From: Paenibacillus sp. FSL M7-0420
GTDB taxonomy: Bacteria; Bacillota; Bacilli; Paenibacillales; Paenibacillaceae
DNA: 64,000 nt
NCBI RefSeq assembly: GCF_038002345.1
Contig: NZ_JBBOCJ010000001.1
Location: forward strand, 7,440,001-7,504,000
Direction: 5' to 3'
The position numbers and the translations under genes are program-made. Shown piece after piece: positions 62,501 through 64,000 of this stretch. The notes beneath the pieces are model-generated. The model saw only the letters and a program-made list of their open reading frames with translations. It searched no databases and was not told where the DNA came from. Position 1 is the first letter of the stretch. Each line of letters opens with the position of its first letter.

Positions 62501-64000
62501 GATACTCGCTCTGGGAATTCAAAGTGTTCGGACCAGAGAACGCAGAGAGGGTTCCGGCCCGGGTTGAGCTGGCGGCAGCGCCATCTTCGGTGGTGCCTGG
62601 AGGCAAAGTATCCGTTACGGGGGCCGTTTATGGGGACAACGATCTTCCGGTTCCGGGTGTAGACGTTGAACTCATAGCAGCCGATGGTAGCCTTGAACCT
62701 GCTAAAGTAACTACAGATGTGTACGGCAAGTTCAGTACGATCTATACTGCAGCATCGGTTCCCGGTAAGGTATCCATCTCGGCCGTACTGCCGGCAAGTC
62801 CATTCGTGACAGGGGCGGTTACCGTATCCGTTGAAGAAGAGGCTGTGCCTGTATCCGCCCGGATTGAACTGCAGGCCACACCGTCCTCCGTATCCGCTGG
62901 AGGCAAAGTGTCCGTTACGGGAACCGTCTATGACGGTGAAGATCTTCCGTTAGCCGGTGCTGCGGTCAGTCTCATGGCAGCCTCGGGTAGTTTCGAGCCT
63001 GCACTTGCCGTAACGGATGAGAACGGAAGGTTCAGTACGGTGTTTACGGCACCATCCGCAGCCGGGGATATCGCAATTACGGCTGTACTGACCGGCAATC
63101 CTTCCGTGACGAATACGGTTACCGTTTCGGTTAGCAAGGCGATACCGGTACCTGCTCTTATTGAACTACAGGCAGCACCGTCTACTGTGAATACCGGAGA
63201 TGAAGTATCCATCACAGGGATCGTCTCGGGTAGTGACAATCTTCCGGTCTCCGGCGTAGAGGTTGCACTCGCGGCTTCCTCGGGCAGCCTTGAGCCTGCT
63301 CATGCCGTCACAGACGCGAACGGCCGGTTCAGCGCGGTCCTTACGGCACCGTCCACATCTGGAGAAGTGACGGTTACGGCGGTCTTGAGTGCGTATCCGT
63401 CCATTACGGGGAAAATCAACGTTTCGGTTAACGAGCGTTCGGGCGGCGGAAACGGCGGCGATCCGGGAGGTGAAGGGCCAGTGACTCCGACAGTACCAGT
63501 GCCGCCGGTTATTGTTGGAACGCCTAGTAAGCCGGACGAGAGTCCGCAAACCCCGGCTACTCCTCCGGTGGCTGGTCCATCCCTCACCGATATTGCGGGC
63601 CATTGGGCCGAAGCCAGTATCAGTGAAGCTGTTCGGTTGGGCATCATTACAGGGTATCCGAACGGCTCGTTCCAGCCTAACCGTAACGTCACCCGTGCTG
63701 AATTCACGGTGATGCTGGCGAAGGCGTTGAAGCTTCAGAACACAGAAGCAGCGTTGTCCTTCAAGGACAATGACCGGATCGGTTCGTGGGCCCGGACCGC
63801 CATCTCGCAGGCGGTAGCCATGGGAATCATCCAAGGGGATAACCAGAGCAACTTCCGCCCGGATGCGCCTGTAACCAGAGCGGAAATGGCCGTCATGCTG
63901 GCGAGAGCTTTACATCTGGCTCCTGTTGCCCGCTCCGCAGGATTCACGGATGACCGCGACATCCCGGCCTGGGCAGTTGGAGCAGCAGCCGAGATGAAGA
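59572..64000 (+). CDS. secreted PL8 polysaccharide lyase with F5/8C, Ig-like and SLH domains (3' end cut by window)
   Basis: At least 1476 residues. A signal peptide (about 1-34) is followed by a PL8 alpha/alpha toroid and beta domains (about 40-720): NWWETGIG (155-162), GANSSW with Asn201, and FFMHGKTNYTTGYG with His251 and Tyr260. Their spacing (50 and 9) equals that of the Asn-His-Tyr catalytic triad of pneumococcal hyaluronate lyase. Two F5/8C (CBM32-like) domains follow (about 733-859, 860-987), three Ig-like/invasin-type repeats (about 992-1288), a Gly/Pro linker, and SLH motifs from 1334 (TDIAGHWAEASISEAVRLGI, GYPNGSF). It is therefore anchored to the cell wall polymer. Likely substrate: an acidic polysaccharide such as xanthan, hyaluronan or chondroitin. 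ATG at 59572 follows AAAGGAG. Confidence 0.93.
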   Translation, partial: MTGNMQSRIKRWICLVMVGLMISTLGFHYPVSADGSSQELAEMKLMKQRVVDFYISKDIINDGTNGRVEWTFKSQAGTYLSSQKANGSWGDVDYTSTASSANGRAWSPYLALDRMQSMAQAFADPKGPYYHDEALLAGIQKALDHWFTVKPTSTNWWETGIGKQLRLSKVALLCEGYLTAEQAANIIDTLDSKPNTIDGANSSWYNQNYMIRGLLLEDTQNVRSAVEAFNVLSAVTETLTGIQSDMSFFMHGKTNYTTGYGRSFARDMSFWAYVVSGTSFAYSQAAIDSLSSYVLDGTRYLVRGDVADLGMGMNGPEWPDYESSALTFYEDPLEWMQAANPKRADEFAVFLNNIRGIGTVSGNGLDANNMTQWQTLVSSHMRKDYGITVKMSSSTVKGGEWRTINPSGYNLLYWTSQGATAIQRTGDEYRTVYPLMDWNHVPGTTAPYVFTKENNFNNPKTFVGGVTNERYGATAFDFNKLSTSGKKGYFFFDDEMVALGAGITSTNAAPVHTTLNQSLAVGDVLVDGKAVADATSKVNGRWAYNDHTGYVFPDKTDFQVKQETKTGKWSDVVTGSAPEPITKPVFSMWLDHGVKPVNASYQYIVLPGKTAGEVGSYAEANPISILANTPSVQAVRHRSLGIAELLFYQPGTVTLREGLTVTVDKPSMVIVDESADPVRISVANPETPGITVNVTLNRNGDQTTTTYRLGKDTFTGRSETISEGASIDDSGYDLAYSKGAAASSSVGKQFASNANDLYRTSSWSSNASDDEWIYVDLQDQYMINKVRLHWEKAYGKSYKIQVSDDAATWKDVYATSMGDGGTDDITFGKTSARFVRMQGVQQGTGEGYSLAEFNVYEAVALNLAEGKTVIASSSKAADVAVGNAVDGSLTTRWGSNYADPQWIYVDLGASQPIAKVMLHWESSYGKEYRIDVSDTLDDWKTVYSTSSGDGDIDEISIDSVNARYVRMYGTQRASKYGYSLWEFKVFGPENAERVPARVELAAAPSSVVPGGKVSVTGAVYGDNDLPVPGVDVELIAADGSLEPAKVTTDVYGKFSTIYTAASVPGKVSISAVLPASPFVTGAVTVSVEEEAVPVSARIELQATPSSVSAGGKVSVTGTVYDGEDLPLAGAAVSLMAASGSFEPALAVTDENGRFSTVFTAPSAAGDIAITAVLTGNPSVTNTVTVSVSKAIPVPALIELQAAPSTVNTGDEVSITGIVSGSDNLPVSGVEVALAASSGSLEPAHAVTDANGRFSAVLTAPSTSGEVTVTAVLSAYPSITGKINVSVNERSGGGNGGDPGGEGPVTPTVPVPPVIVGTPSKPDESPQTPATPPVAGPSLTDIAGHWAEASISEAVRLGIITGYPNGSFQPNRNVTRAEFTVMLAKALKLQNTEAALSFKDNDRIGSWARTAISQAVAMGIIQGDNQSNFRPDAPVTRAEMAVMLARALHLAPVARSAGFTDDRDIPAWAVGAAAEMK

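Overview
The window reads as a chromosome segment of a Paenibacillus-like Firmicute. The signs are the gapA regulon order cggR-gapA-pgk-tpiA-gpmI-eno-secG-rnr-smpB-ssrA, the trxB...rapZ-yvcK-whiA-HPr neighbourhood, a CtsR box before clpP, an LplB/YtcP/LipO-type sugar ABC transporter under an AraC/Cache regulator, and an S-layer-anchored polysaccharide lyase. No species is claimed.

Layout. 1-1520: end of a gluconokinase-type FGGY kinase (minus). 1657-10411: one histidine operon, hisZ-G-D-B-H-A-F-IE, then a PHP histidinol phosphatase and a diverged PRPP synthetase paralogue, closed by a terminator. 10650-13098: TPR protein and trxB. 13103-15178: TPP-riboswitch-controlled thiC. 15185-16848: DUF1858 plus DUF438/hemerythrin/PAS genes behind an FNR-like palindrome. 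16897-21226: ROK glucokinase, rapZ, yvcK, whiA and an HPr. 21370-24291: two exported proteins (SIMPL; stalk/DUF4163/DUF3298) and a cytosolic SGNH hydrolase. 24381-25245: clpP with CtsR operator and tRNA-Arg(CCG), both minus. 25423-32758: CggR-controlled lower glycolysis. 32843-37656: secG, rnr (RNase R with a very long Gly/Ala/Arg/Lys tail), smpB and the tmRNA gene ssrA.

Accessory region. From the 3' end of ssrA to 46217 the DNA becomes visibly AT-rich. A 22-bp copy of the tmRNA 3' end recurs at 43263, and a decayed tmRNA 3' part of over 150 bp lies at 45990-46217. This reads as two adjacent (or nested) islands inserted at ssrA, with no integrase left. The first holds a DUF262 protein overlapping a HEPN protein, a decayed RadC/JAB gene and a frameshifted dynamin-like GTPase. 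The second holds a small ORF and an overlapping pair: a PD-(D/E)XK-like protein and an HExxH metallopeptidase-like protein that I cannot assign to any described system. These two overlapping pairs are the best candidates for undescribed defence or toxin systems.

46277-52373: a thioester-reductase-like/alpha-beta hydrolase fusion and its TetR regulator, with matching 20-bp candidate operators before both genes; an MscS-type channel; a frameshifted Rpn nuclease; a gene graveyard containing a second fragment of the fusion gene; and a two-domain VOC/PhnB protein.

52409-64000: a carbohydrate-use locus. A membrane Cache/AraC regulator diverges from two permeases and a lipoprotein binding protein, followed by a GH130 enzyme, a cre-like site and a huge secreted PL8 lyase with two F5/8C domains, three Ig-like repeats and SLH domains (cut by the window end). 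The layout suggests extracellular depolymerisation of an acidic polysaccharide, import of the oligosaccharides and intracellular processing. The exact substrate is not determinable from sequence alone.
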